From Burkholderiales bacterium 8X (GTDB lineage: Bacteria > Pseudomonadota > Gammaproteobacteria > Burkholderiales > Burkholderiaceae_C), in assembly GCA_902506565.1 (NCBI GenBank), contig LR732703.1, positions 3,826,256 to 3,890,255 on the forward strand: 64,000 bases of DNA, given 5' to 3'. The translations under genes and the position numbers were made by a program. Every line of letters begins with the position of its first letter. Position 1 is the first letter of the stretch. Under the pieces are notes generated by a model, which saw nothing but the letters and a program-made list of their open reading frames with translations, was not told where the DNA came from and did not search any database. Positions 26,735-37,508 of the stretch are shown here, piece after piece.

Positions 26735-27964
26735 CTAGAACAGCACCCGGCTCCGGATGGTGCCCGGCACCTTCGCCAGCTTTTCGAGCGCCAGGTCGGA
26801 GGACTGGGCTTCGATGTCGGTCACCACGTAGCCGATCTTCTCGTTGGTCTGAAGGTACTGCGAGGCGATGTTGATCTGGTTTTCCGAGAAGATCTTGTTG
26901 ATCTCGGACAGCACACCCGGCACGTTGCGGTGGATGTGCAGCAGCCGGTGCTTGCCGGCATGGGCCGGAAGCGCGACCTCGGGAAAGTTGACCGAGGAGA
27001 TCGAGGTGCCGTTGTCGCTGTACTTGACCAGCTTCTCGGCCACCTCGCTGCCGATGTTGGCCTGCGCCTCCATGGTCGAGCCGCCGATGTGCGGCGTGAG
27101 GATCACGTTGTCGAGCCCGCGCAGCGGACTCTGAAACTCGTCCTTGTTGCCACGGGGCTCCACCGGAAACACGTCGATCGCGGCGCCGAGCAGCTTCTTC
27201 TGGCGCAGCGCCTCGGCCAGCGGCTCGATCTCGACCACCGTGCCGCGAGAAGCGTTGATCAGGATCGCGTTCGGCTTGAGCATCGCGATTTCGGCGGCGC
27301 CGATCATCCACTGGGTCGATGGCAGCTCGGGCACGTGCAGGCTCACGATGTCGCTTTGCGCCAGCAGGTCGGGCAGAAGCCGTACCTGCCGTGCATTGCC
27401 GAGCGGCAGCTTGGTCACCACGTCGTAGAACGCGACCTTCATGCCCAGCGCTTCCGCCAACACCGAAAGCTGTGCGCCGATCGAGCCGTAGCCGACGATG
27501 CCGAGCGTCTTGCCGCGAATTTCGTACGCATTGGCAGCCGACTTGAGCCAGCCGCCGCGGTGCGCGACCGCGCTTTTCTCCGGCACGCCGCGCAACAGCA
27601 GGATCGCCTCCGCCAGCACCAGCTCGGCCACGGAACGGGTGTTCGAATAAGGGGCGTTGAAGACCGCGACGCCGTGCTCCCGGGCCGCATTGAGATCGAT
27701 CTGGTTGGTGCCGATGCAAAAGGCGCCGACCGCGACCAGCTTGCTCGCCGCCTCAAAGACCTCGGCGGTGAGCTGGGTGCGCGATCGGATGCCGACGAAA
27801 TGCACGTCGGCGATGCGGGCCTTGAGCTCGTCGTCCGGCAAGGCCGTGGCGATCGACTCGATCTGGGTGTAGCCGGCGGCGTGGAGGACCTCGATCGCCG
27901 AAGGGTGGACGCCTTCGAGGAGAAGGAACTTGATCTTGCTCTTGTCGAGGGATGTCTTGCTCAT
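26735..27964 (-). CDS. serA: D-3-phosphoglycerate dehydrogenase
   Basis: 409 residues, matching E. coli SerA (410). The first step of serine synthesis from 3-phosphoglycerate. The NAD-binding loop is GIVGYGSIGAQ; catalytic-region stretches include INASRGTVVEIEPLAEAL and LTPHIGGSTMEAQ. A C-terminal ACT domain (HIHRNVPGVLSEINKIF onward) suggests serine feedback. The ATG at 27964 (MSKTSLDKSKIKF) is chosen by similarity; the frame is open 15 codons upstream. Divergent from ugpB across 226 bases. Confidence 0.95.
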   Translation of the reverse strand: MSKTSLDKSKIKFLLLEGVHPSAIEVLHAAGYTQIESIATALPDDELKARIADVHFVGIRSRTQLTAEVFEAASKLVAVGAFCIGTNQIDLNAAREHGVAVFNAPYSNTRSVAELVLAEAILLLRGVPEKSAVAHRGGWLKSAANAYEIRGKTLGIVGYGSIGAQLSVLAEALGMKVAFYDVVTKLPLGNARQVRLLPDLLAQSDIVSLHVPELPSTQWMIGAAEIAMLKPNAILINASRGTVVEIEPLAEALRQKKLLGAAIDVFPVEPRGNKDEFQSPLRGLDNVILTPHIGGSTMEAQANIGSEVAEKLVKYSDNGTSISSVNFPEVALPAHAGKHRLLHIHRNVPGVLSEINKIFSENQINIASQYLQTNEKIGYVVTDIEAQSSDLALEKLAKVPGTIRSRVLF

Positions 27965-28190
27965 TGCGCGTCGTGCGCCCGGCCGGTTTCTCGGGCGGGC
28001 AGTGGCCAAAGAATTTCATGCTAGCACCGAGGGCTCAGGCCCCGTCGCGGCCGCCCGGCCAAGCCGCCACGGCCCAAAAGGGTTTCCCCGGTTGGTCCCC
28101 GCGGCACCTCCGGAAAAAAATGTGACGCTGCAATGTCATCGAGATGACCTAGCATCCGCGCTTCTTATTTCCCTCTCAGGAGTTCTTTAC

Positions 28191-29501
28191 ATGCGATTCA
28201 AGACTCTCGCCGTCGCCACGGCACTCGCGGCAACCTTTACCTTGCCGGCCATGGCGCAGACCGAGATCCAGTGGTGGCATTCGATGACCGCCGTCAACGG
28301 CGAATGGGTCAACGACCTCGCCAAGCAGTTCAACGAGAGCCAGAAGGAATACAAGATCGTCCCGACCTTCAAGGGCACCTACGACGAATCGATGACGGCC
28401 TCGATCGCCGCCTTCCGCGCCGGCAATGCGCCGCACATCCTGCAGGTGTTCGAAGTGGGCACGGCCACCATGATGGCCAGCAAGGGCGCGATCGTTCCGG
28501 TGGCGCAGGTCATGAAGGACGCGGGCGCCAAGTTCGACCCGAACGCCTACATCTCCGCCGTCGCCGGCTACTACACCGCGCCCAACGGCCAGATGCTGAG
28601 CTTCCCGTTCAACAGCTCGACCACGATCTTCTACTACAACAAGGACGCGTTCAAGGCGGCCGGCATTGATGCCGACAAGGCGCCGACCACCTGGCCAGAA
28701 GTGGTCGCCGCCGCAGCCAAGCTCAAGGCCGCCGGACACAAGTGCCCGTTCACCACCGCGTGGCAGGGCTGGACCCAGCTCGAGAGCTTCTCGGCCTGGC
28801 ACAACGTCGAGTTCGCGACCAAGAACAACGGCCTCTCGGGCATGGACGCCCGCATGAAGATCAATTCGCCGCTGCACGTGCGCCACATCGACAACCTGTC
28901 GAACATGGCCAAGCAGGGCCTCTTCGTCTACAAGGGCCGCGGCAACGTGCCCGAGGCCAGCTTCGTCTCGGGCGAGTGCGCCATGATCAACACGTCGTCG
29001 GGCTTCTACGGCAACGTGTCGAAGAACGCCAAATTCGCCTATGCGCTGGCCGCCCTTCCCTACTACCCGGACGTGCAGGGCGCACCGCAGAACACCGTGA
29101 TCGGCGGCGCGAGCCTGTGGGTGATGTCGGGCAAGAAGCCGGCCGAGTACAAGGGCGTGGCCGAGTTCTTCAAGTTCATCTCGACGCCCGAAGTGCAGTC
29201 GGCGAGCCACAAGCGCACCGGCTACCTGCCGGTCACCACGGCTTCGTACAAGCTGACCGAGGATTCCGGCTACTACAAGCAGAACCCCGGCACCGACGTC
29301 GCCGTGACCCAGATGGTTCGCAAGGTGACCGACAAGAGCCGCGGCATCCGCCTCGGCAACTACGTGCAGATCCGCGCCATCGAGGACGAGGAACTCGAGC
29401 AGGTCTGGGCCGGCAAGAAGTCGGCGAAGGAAGCGCTCGACTCGATCGTAAAGCGCGGTGACGAGCTGCTCGAGCGGTTCCAGAAGGCGAACAAGGGCTG
29501 A
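28191..29501 (+). CDS. ugpB: sn-Glycerol-3-phosphate ABC transporter, periplasmic binding protein
   Basis: 436 residues with a signal peptide (cleavage probably after AMA, before QTEIQWW) and the extracellular solute-binding type 1 fold. The N-terminal WWHSM and the SFPFNSSTTIFYYNKDAF stretch are typical UgpB. AGGAG precedes the ATG at 28191. It is the first gene of a five-gene ugp operon; the next gene is 126 bases away, a gap filled by two hairpins that may raise UgpB above the permease subunits. Substrates are glycerol-3-phosphate and glycerophosphodiesters by family. Confidence 0.94.
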   Translation: MRFKTLAVATALAATFTLPAMAQTEIQWWHSMTAVNGEWVNDLAKQFNESQKEYKIVPTFKGTYDESMTASIAAFRAGNAPHILQVFEVGTATMMASKGAIVPVAQVMKDAGAKFDPNAYISAVAGYYTAPNGQMLSFPFNSSTTIFYYNKDAFKAAGIDADKAPTTWPEVVAAAAKLKAAGHKCPFTTAWQGWTQLESFSAWHNVEFATKNNGLSGMDARMKINSPLHVRHIDNLSNMAKQGLFVYKGRGNVPEASFVSGECAMINTSSGFYGNVSKNAKFAYALAALPYYPDVQGAPQNTVIGGASLWVMSGKKPAEYKGVAEFFKFISTPEVQSASHKRTGYLPVTTASYKLTEDSGYYKQNPGTDVAVTQMVRKVTDKSRGIRLGNYVQIRAIEDEELEQVWAGKKSAKEALDSIVKRGDELLERFQKANKG

Positions 29502-29527
29502 CCGAAAGCCTCTCCCTTCTTGCGCGT

Positions 29528-29556
29528 CCGTTGCAGGCGCAAGGCACCTGCAACGG
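29528..29556 (+). repeat. Perfect 10-bp stem-loop after ugpB
   Basis: CCGTTGCAGG and CCTGCAACGG pair perfectly around a 9-base loop, 26 bases after the ugpB stop. There is no U-tract, so it looks like an mRNA 3'-end stabilising hairpin rather than a terminator. Confidence 0.7.
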
Positions 29557-29581
29557 GCTCAACGCGCAGTAGACTCTCACG

Positions 29582-29614
29582 CCCGCCACGCTCAGCGCCG
29601 GCGGGTTTTCTTTT
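29582..29614 (+). terminator. Terminator-like hairpin between ugpB and ugpA
   Basis: CCCGCC pairs with GGCGGG across a 12-base loop and is followed directly by TTTTCTTTT. It ends 13 bases before the ugpA ATG. It could terminate part of the transcripts after ugpB, lowering permease expression relative to the binding protein. Confidence 0.55.
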
Positions 29615-29627
29615 GCTCGAGGGGTTC

Positions 29628-30509
29628 ATGGAAAAACGCGTCGTCTTTCGCTCAGGCTGGCTGCCCTGGGCTCTGCTCGCGCCGCAACTGGTGGTCATCG
29701 TGGTGTTCTTCTTCTGGCCGGCCAGCCAGGCATTGCTGCAGTCGATGCAGGTGCAGGACGCCTTCGGAAGCTCGACCGAGTTCGTCGGGATGCAGAACTT
29801 CAAGCAGCTCTTCGACGATCCGAGCTACGTGGAGTCGTTCAAGACCACCGCGCTCTTTTCAGTGCTGGTGGCGACCATCGGCATCAGCCTCTCGCTGCTG
29901 CTCGCGGTGTTCGCCGACCGGATCGTGCGCGGTGCGATGTTCTACAAGACGCTTCTCATCCTGCCCTATGCCGTGGCGCCCGCGGTCGCGGCGGTGCTGT
30001 GGCTCTTCATGTTCTCGCCGTCGCTCGGCGTGGTCTCGTATGCGCTCGGCAAGATCGGCATCGACTGGAACCACCTGCTCAATTCCACCCACGCCATGAC
30101 CTTGATCGTGATGGCGTCGGTCTGGAAGCAGATCTCGTACAACTTCCTCTTCTTCCTGGCCGGGCTGCAATCCATCCCCAAGTCGCTGATCGAAGCCGCC
30201 GCCATCGACGGCGCGCATGCCTGGCGGCGCTTCTGGACGGTGCAGTTCCCGCTCCTGTCGCCGACCACCTTCTTCCTCCTGGTCATCAACGTGGTTTACG
30301 CCTTCTTCGATACCTTCGCTATCGTCGATGCGGCCACGCAGGGCGGCCCGGGCAAGGACACCGCGATCCTGGTCTACAAGGTGTATTACGACGGCTTCAA
30401 GGCCATGGACCTCGGCGGTTCGGCGGCGCAATCCGTGGTGCTGATGGCGATCGTCATCGCGCTCACGGTGGTGCAGTTCCGCTTCGTCGAGAAGAAGGTG
30501 AACTACTGA
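29628..30509 (+). CDS. ugpA: sn-Glycerol-3-phosphate ABC transporter permease UgpA
   Basis: 293 residues with six membrane segments and the inner-membrane permease EAA loop ([20 protein letters not shown]), where the ATPase docks. The N-terminus [21 protein letters not shown] matches UgpA. The ATG at 29628 follows GAGGGG. Its stop overlaps the ugpE start (TGATG), so the permease pair is translationally coupled. Confidence 0.94.
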   Translation: MEKRVVFRSGWLPWALLAPQLVVIVVFFFWPASQALLQSMQVQDAFGSSTEFVGMQNFKQLFDDPSYVESFKTTALFSVLVATIGISLSLLLAVFADRIVRGAMFYKTLLILPYAVAPAVAAVLWLFMFSPSLGVVSYALGKIGIDWNHLLNSTHAMTLIVMASVWKQISYNFLFFLAGLQSIPKSLIEAAAIDGAHAWRRFWTVQFPLLSPTTFFLLVINVVYAFFDTFAIVDAATQGGPGKDTAILVYKVYYDGFKAMDLGGSAAQSVVLMAIVIALTVVQFRFVEKKVNY

Positions 30510-31360
30510 TGGTCGAACGCAATCCGATCCTGGGCTTCCTGGCCCACGCGGTGATGATCCTGGGCGTGGTGATCGTCGCCTTTCCGCTCTACCTCGCGTT
30601 CGTCGCGTCGAGCCACACGGCGCAGGAAATCGTGCAGGCGCCGATGCCATTGCTGCCCGGCTCCCATCTCTGGGAGACCTACAAGGCGGCGCTCTTCGGG
30701 CGCGACGTGGGTGCCGGCTCGACCGCCCCGGTGGCTCGCATGATGTGGGTCAGCCTGGTGTCGGCCCTGGTCATCACCTTCGGCAAGATTTCCATCTCGC
30801 TGCTCTCGGCCTTTGCGGTGGTGTACTTCCGCTTCCCGTTCAAGAGCCTCTGCTTCTGGGCGATCTTCATCACGCTGATGCTGCCGGTCGAGGTCCGCAT
30901 CGGGCCGACCTACCAGGTGGTTTCGAACCTGGGCATGCTCAATAGCTACGCAGGCCTCACGGTGCCGCTGATCGCATCGGCCACCGCCACCTTCCTGTTC
31001 CGCCAGTTCTTCCTCACGGTGCCGGACGAACTGGTCGAGGCGGCCCGCATGGACGGTGCCGGGCCGATGCGGTTCTTCAAGGACGTGCTGGTGCCGCTCT
31101 CGAAGACCTCGATCGCGGCTCTGTTCGTGATCCAGTTCATCTACGGCTGGAACCAGTACCTCTGGCCGCTGCTCGCGACCACCAGCGAAGACATGTACCC
31201 GGTGGTCATCGGCATCAAGCGGATGATCGCCGGCGGCGATGCCGCCAACGAATGGAACATCGTGATGGCCACTGCGCTCCTGGCCATGCTGCCGCCGGCG
31301 CTGGTGGTGGTGCTGATGCAGAAATGGTTCGTCAAGGGTCTTGTCGACACCGAGAAATAA
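30509..31360 (+). CDS. ugpE: sn-Glycerol-3-phosphate ABC transporter permease UgpE
   Basis: 283 residues, six membrane segments, with the permease EAA motif [20 protein letters not shown] and the UgpE-like N-terminus [20 protein letters not shown]. It pairs with UgpA to form the channel. It overlaps ugpA by one base, and ugpC follows after 25 bases. Confidence 0.94.
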   Translation: MVERNPILGFLAHAVMILGVVIVAFPLYLAFVASSHTAQEIVQAPMPLLPGSHLWETYKAALFGRDVGAGSTAPVARMMWVSLVSALVITFGKISISLLSAFAVVYFRFPFKSLCFWAIFITLMLPVEVRIGPTYQVVSNLGMLNSYAGLTVPLIASATATFLFRQFFLTVPDELVEAARMDGAGPMRFFKDVLVPLSKTSIAALFVIQFIYGWNQYLWPLLATTSEDMYPVVIGIKRMIAGGDAANEWNIVMATALLAMLPPALVVVLMQKWFVKGLVDTEK

Positions 31361-31385
31361 AGCGGTTCAGGAACAAATCAAAGTC

Positions 31386-32393
<1,008 letters not shown>

Positions 32394-32395
32394 AC

Positions 32396-33163
32396 ATGCC
32401 GCGAGGAGCGAAGGTCGACGGGCCCGAGTGGCCGTATCCGTTCTGGGTCGCGCATCGGGGCGCCGGCAAGTTGGCGCCCGAGAACACCCTGGCCGCGTTC
32501 CGGCTCGGCGCCGAGCACGGCTACCGCATGTTCGAGTGCGACGCCAAGCTCAGTTCCGACGGCATCGCCATCCTGTTGCACGACGCGACGCTGGAGCGCA
32601 CCAGCAATGGCCGGGGCACAGCCGGCGACCGACCGTGGTCCGAGCTTTCGCGGCTCGATGCGGGCGGCTGGCATTCGCGTCGCTTTGCCGGCGAGCCGCT
32701 TTCGAGTCTCGAGGCCCTGCTGCGCTTCTGCGTGGCCAACCGTTTCGCCCTCAACATCGAGATCAAGCCGACGCCGGGGGTCGAGCGCCGCACCGGCGAG
32801 GCGGTCGCAGGGCTGGCTGCTTCCTGCTGGACCGGCACGCCGGCGCCGCTGCCCTTGATGACCTCCTTCTCGCCCGAAGCCTTGCAGGGCGCGAAGGAAG
32901 CCCAGCCGGAGCTCCCGCGCGGCCTGCTGCTGGACACGCTCTGGAACGGTTGGCTCGAAGCCGCCTCGGGGCTCGGCTGCCGAGTCATCGTCTGCAACTA
33001 CGCGCTTTGGAATCGCGCCGTCGTCGACCAGGTTCACGCTGCCGGCATGCGCGCGCTGAGCTACACGGTCAATGACGAATCGGTCGCCCAGCAGCTCATC
33101 GAGCTCGGCACCGACGGCATCATCACCGACCGGGTCGACCGGTTCAGCCCGGCGGAGCCCTGA
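32396..33163 (+). CDS. ugpQ: Glycerophosphodiester phosphodiesterase
   Basis: 255 residues with the GDPD TIM-barrel signatures: AHRGAGKLAPENTLAAF (catalytic His-Arg), ECDAKLSSDG and HDATLERTSNG (metal site and second His), and NIEIKPT. It hydrolyses glycerophosphodiesters to glycerol-3-phosphate and an alcohol, cytosolic as no signal peptide is seen. GGAG 5 bases before the ATG at 32396 decides the start over the GTG at 32390. It is the last gene of the ugp operon. Confidence 0.93.
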   Translation: MPRGAKVDGPEWPYPFWVAHRGAGKLAPENTLAAFRLGAEHGYRMFECDAKLSSDGIAILLHDATLERTSNGRGTAGDRPWSELSRLDAGGWHSRRFAGEPLSSLEALLRFCVANRFALNIEIKPTPGVERRTGEAVAGLAASCWTGTPAPLPLMTSFSPEALQGAKEAQPELPRGLLLDTLWNGWLEAASGLGCRVIVCNYALWNRAVVDQVHAAGMRALSYTVNDESVAQQLIELGTDGIITDRVDRFSPAEP

Positions 33164-33204
33164 CCCGACCGCGGGGCCGCTCGGGCATCGAGGGCGACGG
33201 CTCC

Positions 33205-33210
33205 TATCAT
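33205..33210 (+). promoter_or_regulatory. -10-like TATCAT immediately before the MscS gene
   Basis: TATCAT ends 6 bases before the ATG at 33217, and there is no Shine-Dalgarno sequence. If used, transcription would start at or next to the A of the ATG, giving a leaderless mRNA. No clear -35 is found. Confidence 0.3.
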
Positions 33211-33216
33211 CCCGGC

Positions 33217-35709
33217 ATGAGCAGGTTCCTTCGACTCGCCACCCGGCTCTTCGCCTTCGGGCTGCTGGCCGCCCTGCTCGGCCAGGGCGCAGCTGCCCAG
33301 CCCCTTCCCGCCGCCGCGGCTCCGGCGAACAGCGCCGCTGCCGCCGAGCCGCCCACGGTGGCCGAACTCCGGGCCCGCCTCGACAAGATCCCGGACACGA
33401 TCAAGAGCAACGACGAGGTGCGCGAACTCGTCAACCAGCTCGGCGCAATCGGCGCGCAGGCCAACGAATTCATCGCCTCGCGCACCGGCCCCCTGGCCGA
33501 CCTCAACGCCCGGCTGGGCGAGCTGGGCAATGCGCCGCCCGCCGGCAGCTCGGAAGATCCGGACATCACGCGCCAGCGCGCCGCCTTGACCAAGGAGCGC
33601 AATGCGCTAGATGCCGACATCCGCCTCGCGCGCCTGATCGCGGTCGATTCGCAGCAGCGCGGCAACGACCTGCTCGCCAAGCGGCGTGCACTCTTCGAGG
33701 CGCAACTCACCGAACGGTCGCCTTCGCCGCTCGGGCGCCAGTTCTGGAACGACATCGCGGATGCATGGCCTGCGGACCTGGGGCGCCTGCGCTTGTTGGC
33801 GGCCGAGATCAAGGAGGGTCTCGCCGTGGCCAAGCGGCCGGACGCCCGATGGGCGATCCTCGGCGGCGTCGCTGCGGCCTTGTTGCTGGCGCTCTTGGGC
33901 AACTGGGCCGCCGAGCATGCGCTCGCAAGGCTGGCCTCGCGCGTGCTGCCGACCGGCAGGTTGCGACGGTCGCTGCTGGTGGTCGCGATCGTGCTGACCA
34001 ACGTGCTGCTGGTCGGATTGGCCGCCCAGGGCGTCCACGCACTGCTGCAGGCGCAAGGCGTGCTGCGGCCCCAGACGCGCGAACTCGCGCAGGGCGCCGT
34101 GCAGTCGAGCATCTTCATTGCCTTCGTGGTCGGACTGGGACGGGCGCTGCTGTCCAATGCCCGGCCCTCCTGGCGGCTGCCGCCGATCTCGGATGCCATG
34201 GCCCGACGGCTCGCGCCCTTTCCGTGGTTGACGGCCCTGATCGCGGTGCTGGTCTGGGCACCGGCGCAGGTCAACGCGGTGGTCCAGGCCAGCTTCGCCG
34301 CCGTGGTGACCACCCATGTGGCCACCGCGCTCGCGCTGACGGCACTGATCGCCGCGATGCTGATGCGGCTGAAAGCGCCGCGCGAGCCTTCCGATTCGAC
34401 TGCCGCCAGCGGGGGCGAGGCCAAGGCCGACGCCGAAACCGACACCGCTGGCGATCCTGCCGCCGGCGGGCCCAGCACGGTGACGCCGGCCGACCGGCCG
34501 CTCTGGGTCGGCATCATCACCGGCAGTGCTGCAGTCTTGCTGATCGCGGTCTGCGTGCTGGTCGCGACCGGCTATGTCGCCATGGCCAGCTTCATCGCCG
34601 GCCAGCTGACCTGGACCGGCATCGTGGTGGCTGCCTTCTACCTGCTCTTCAAGTTCGCGGACGACCTGTGCATGGCGCTGGTGTCGTCGAAGAGCGCGGG
34701 CGGACTGCGGCTTTCCAGGAGCTTCGGATTCCTGCCGCGCACGCTCGACCAGGCGGCCGTGGTGCTGTCGGGGCTGGTGCGGATCGCCCTCTTCTTCTAC
34801 ATGCTGGTCACCCTGGCGGCGCCGCTCGGCACCAGCCCGGGCGAAGTGCTGCAGCGCAGCGTCGAACTCGAGACCGGGATCAAGGTCGGCGAATTCCAAT
34901 TGGTGCCGGCCGCGATCGCGAGTGGTGTCGGGGTGTTGATCCTCGGCTTCGTCGTGCTGCGGGTGCTGAAGCGCTGGCTTGAACGCAGCCTGCTGCCGCA
35001 CACCTCGTTCGAACCCGGCATGCAGAGTTCGCTCCTCACGCTGCTCGGCTACGTCGGCGGGGTGCTGGTGATCGCCATCGCGCTGTCGGCACTGGGCTTC
35101 GGCATCGAACGGATCGCCTGGGTCGCGAGCGCGCTGTCGGTCGGCATTGGCTTCGGGCTGCAGGCGATCGTGCAGAACTTCATCTCGGGGCTGATCCTGC
35201 TGGCCGAGCAGCCTGTCAAGGTGGGTGACTGGGTGGTGCTCGGGACCGCCGAGGGCGACGTGCGGCGCATCAACGTGCGCGCGACCGAGATCCAGCTCGG
35301 CGACCGTTCGACCCTGATCGTGCCCAACTCGGAGTTCATCACCAAGATCGTGCGGAACATGACCTTGTCCAACGCCGAAGGCCGCGTCCTGATCCGCCTG
35401 CCGATGCCGCTCACCACCGATGCCCAGCGTGCGCGGGAGCTGATGCTGGAAGCCTTCGCGCAGCATCACTCGATGCTGCAGACGCCGGCGCCTTCGGTGA
35501 CGCTGGAGGGCATCGAGGGCGGCATGCTGATCTTCCAGGCGATCGGCTACGTGCAAAGCCCGCGCCTGGCGGGCGGGGTGAGAAGCGACCTGATGTTTTC
35601 GATCCTGGGATTGTTCGCCGCGGCCGGGGTGCCGATGGCGGCGCCGCCCGCGGTGGCTGCAGCGCCGGCGCCACCGCCTGCGCCGGGCGCCATCACGATC
35701 GGGGGCTGA
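33217..35709 (+). CDS. DUF3772 mechanosensitive ion channel (MscS superfamily, large)
   Basis: 830 residues, far larger than MscS (286). A signal peptide (about 1-28) is followed by a DUF3772-containing periplasmic region with an alpha-helical stretch to about residue 205. There are then about 10 membrane segments and a C-terminal MscS core: the pore-lining helix with GIGFGLQAIVQNFISG and the cytosolic beta domain (VKVGDWVVLG, GDRSTLIVPNSEFI). A Pro/Ala-rich tail ends the protein. It likely opens under membrane tension to release solutes. A glycine/alanine/aspartate-rich linker near residues 390-425 separates two membrane blocks. Confidence 0.88.
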   Translation: MSRFLRLATRLFAFGLLAALLGQGAAAQPLPAAAAPANSAAAAEPPTVAELRARLDKIPDTIKSNDEVRELVNQLGAIGAQANEFIASRTGPLADLNARLGELGNAPPAGSSEDPDITRQRAALTKERNALDADIRLARLIAVDSQQRGNDLLAKRRALFEAQLTERSPSPLGRQFWNDIADAWPADLGRLRLLAAEIKEGLAVAKRPDARWAILGGVAAALLLALLGNWAAEHALARLASRVLPTGRLRRSLLVVAIVLTNVLLVGLAAQGVHALLQAQGVLRPQTRELAQGAVQSSIFIAFVVGLGRALLSNARPSWRLPPISDAMARRLAPFPWLTALIAVLVWAPAQVNAVVQASFAAVVTTHVATALALTALIAAMLMRLKAPREPSDSTAASGGEAKADAETDTAGDPAAGGPSTVTPADRPLWVGIITGSAAVLLIAVCVLVATGYVAMASFIAGQLTWTGIVVAAFYLLFKFADDLCMALVSSKSAGGLRLSRSFGFLPRTLDQAAVVLSGLVRIALFFYMLVTLAAPLGTSPGEVLQRSVELETGIKVGEFQLVPAAIASGVGVLILGFVVLRVLKRWLERSLLPHTSFEPGMQSSLLTLLGYVGGVLVIAIALSALGFGIERIAWVASALSVGIGFGLQAIVQNFISGLILLAEQPVKVGDWVVLGTAEGDVRRINVRATEIQLGDRSTLIVPNSEFITKIVRNMTLSNAEGRVLIRLPMPLTTDAQRARELMLEAFAQHHSMLQTPAPSVTLEGIEGGMLIFQAIGYVQSPRLAGGVRSDLMFSILGLFAAAGVPMAAPPAVAAAPAPPPAPGAITIGG

Positions 35710-35718
35710 CCTACGTTT

Positions 35719-35745
35719 CTTCGGTGCGGCAGCCGCCTGCCGAAG
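35719..35745. terminator. Possible shared stem-loop between convergent genes
   Basis: CTTCGG and CCGAAG pair around an inner GCGGC/GCCGC stem, between the MscS gene and the convergent small membrane protein gene. No T-tract follows, so termination is uncertain. Confidence 0.35.
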
Positions 35746-35751
35746 AGCGGC

Positions 35752-36030
35752 CTAGTCGCGCCAGCCTCGCAGCAGCACGAACTGCACGCTGCCGCAGACC
35801 AGCACCAGCGCGGCATAGGTCGCCATCCGACCGTCGCCACCGAACACCAGCAGACCCGCCACCAGTACCAACGTGCCGGCCGCGCCCGTGATGGCACATT
35901 GGCGCCAGAGGCTGTGCGCCCGGCTGTGCTTGCGCATCGCCAGCCTGAACAGGACCGCCAGGATCAGCGCGACGAAAAAGGCCGGCGCGATGAAGTTCAG
36001 CAGGTGGATCAGGAGGTCGAGGGCGTTCAT
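35752..36030 (-). CDS. Small hypothetical membrane protein
   Basis: A 92-residue protein with three hydrophobic segments (about residues 6-31, 46-65 and 69-88) and basic connecting loops (RLAMRKHSRAHSLWRQ). I recognise no family. It is convergent with the MscS gene and divergent from hemA across 84 bases. A weak ribosome site is possible. Length, membrane pattern and lack of overlap with other genes support it as real. Confidence 0.6.
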   Translation of the reverse strand: MNALDLLIHLLNFIAPAFFVALILAVLFRLAMRKHSRAHSLWRQCAITGAAGTLVLVAGLLVFGGDGRMATYAALVLVCGSVQFVLLRGWRD

Positions 36031-36100
36031 CGAAAGTGGCGGGTGAGCCGTGAGGGCGGTCTTGTCGGCAAACGCCGACCCGCGGAGGGGCGGCGGATTT

Positions 36101-36106
36101 TATAAT
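36101..36106 (+). promoter_or_regulatory. Perfect -10 box 8 bases before the hemA start
   Basis: TATAAT at 36101-36106 ends 8 bases before the hemA ATG (36115). Transcription would start within about two bases of the ATG. There is no Shine-Dalgarno sequence, as expected for a leaderless mRNA. No -35 match lies at 16-18 bases. Confidence 0.45.
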
Positions 36107-36114
36107 CCCGCGTT

Positions 36115-37386
36115 ATGTCTGTCTGGGCCCTTGGCTTGAACCACACGACCGCGCCGCTCGATCTGCGCGGTCGTTTCGCGTTTGCCATCGACCAGATGGC
36201 CCCCACCCTTCAAAGCCTGCGCCGATCCTTCGGCGACCATCGCCATCCCGAAGTCGAGGCCGCCATCATCTCGACCTGCAACCGCACCGAGATCTATTGC
36301 GCAGGCGAACACGCGGCTCTCGATCACACGTTCGAGTGGCTGGCCGAAAGCGGCGGCGTGGCACCCCGACTGCTCCGGTCGCATGCCTATGCCCTGCAAG
36401 ACGACGACGTGGCCCGCCATGCCTTCCGGGTGGCGAGCGGCCTCGACTCGATGGTGCTGGGCGAGGCGCAGATCCTCGGCCAGATGAAGGACGCGGTGCG
36501 GGCCGCGGAAACCGCCGGCGCGCTCGGCAGCACCCTCAACCAGCTGTTCCAGCGCTCCTTCGCGGTCGCCAAGGAAGTGCGTACCGCGACCGAGATCGGC
36601 GCCCATTCGATCAGCATGGCCGCCGCCTCGGTCCGGCTCGCGGCCCAGGTGTTCGAGGACCTGCGCGAGACCCGCGTGCTCTTCGTCGGCGCCGGCGAGA
36701 TGATCGACCTGGCCGTCACGCACTTCGCCGCCAAGCAGCCGAAGTCGATGGTGATCGCCAATCGCACGCTCGAGCGCGGCGAAAAGCTCGCTTCGCATTT
36801 CGGGGCCGAGGCGATGCGCCTCGCGGACCTGCCGGCGCGGCTGGCGGAGTTCGACATCGTCGTCAGCTGCACCGCGAGCACGTTGCCCTTGATCGGTCTG
36901 GGCGCGGTCGAGCGAGCGCTCAAGCTGCGCAAGCACCGGCCGATGTTCATGGTCGACCTGGCCGTGCCGCGCGACATCGAGCCCGAGGTCAAGGCGCTGG
37001 AGGATGTCTACCTCTACACCGTGGACGACCTCGCCCAGGTGGTGCAAGAAGGCCAGGCCCACCGGCAGGCCGCGGTGGCGCAGGCCGAAGTCATCATCGA
37101 CGCCGGCGTTCAAAGCTTCATGCACTGGCTCGACAAGCGCCGTGCGGTGCCGCTCATCCAGCAGCTCCATGCGCAGACCGACGAGTGGCGCCAGGCCGAA
37201 CTCGCCCGCGCACGCCGGATGCTCGCCAAGGGCGAGCCGGTGGAGGCGGTGCTCGATGCGATGTCGCGCGCCTTGACCCAGAAGATGCTGCACGGTGCGA
37301 TGGCCGAGCTGCATGCGGGCGACGCCGAGTCTCGCGAGCACACGGCCCAGGCGATCTCGCGGCTTTTTCTTCGCAAAGAGCGTTAG
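36115..37386 (+). CDS. hemA: Glutamyl-tRNA reductase
   Basis: 423 residues. It reduces glutamyl-tRNA to glutamate-1-semialdehyde, the first committed step of haem synthesis by the C5 route. The catalytic Cys is C55 in [23 protein letters not shown], the NADPH-domain loop VLFVGAGEM and a C-terminal dimerisation helix region are all typical. It starts the hemA-prfA-prmC-grxD run common in Burkholderiales. The N-terminal Lys residues that control HemA turnover in enterics are not present ([10 protein letters not shown]). Confidence 0.96.
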   Translation: MSVWALGLNHTTAPLDLRGRFAFAIDQMAPTLQSLRRSFGDHRHPEVEAAIISTCNRTEIYCAGEHAALDHTFEWLAESGGVAPRLLRSHAYALQDDDVARHAFRVASGLDSMVLGEAQILGQMKDAVRAAETAGALGSTLNQLFQRSFAVAKEVRTATEIGAHSISMAAASVRLAAQVFEDLRETRVLFVGAGEMIDLAVTHFAAKQPKSMVIANRTLERGEKLASHFGAEAMRLADLPARLAEFDIVVSCTASTLPLIGLGAVERALKLRKHRPMFMVDLAVPRDIEPEVKALEDVYLYTVDDLAQVVQEGQAHRQAAVAQAEVIIDAGVQSFMHWLDKRRAVPLIQQLHAQTDEWRQAELARARRMLAKGEPVEAVLDAMSRALTQKMLHGAMAELHAGDAESREHTAQAISRLFLRKER

Positions 37387-37508
37387 CGACGCATTCGATC
37401 GTCTCGTCTCGTGGCGCCGACGCGCGCACGCGCACCCGACGCGCAGGCCCGACACGGCCGCTTGCGTGCCGACCAGGCCCCGCCCGGCCACACCTTTCTT
37501 GATCTCAC

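Noticed and set aside
28120..28139. ATGTGAC / ATGTCAT direct repeat upstream of ugpB, resembling a Pho box
   Set aside because: The repeats start 13 bases apart, whereas PhoB boxes need 11. The match is too weak to call, though phosphate control of ugp is plausible from family knowledge.
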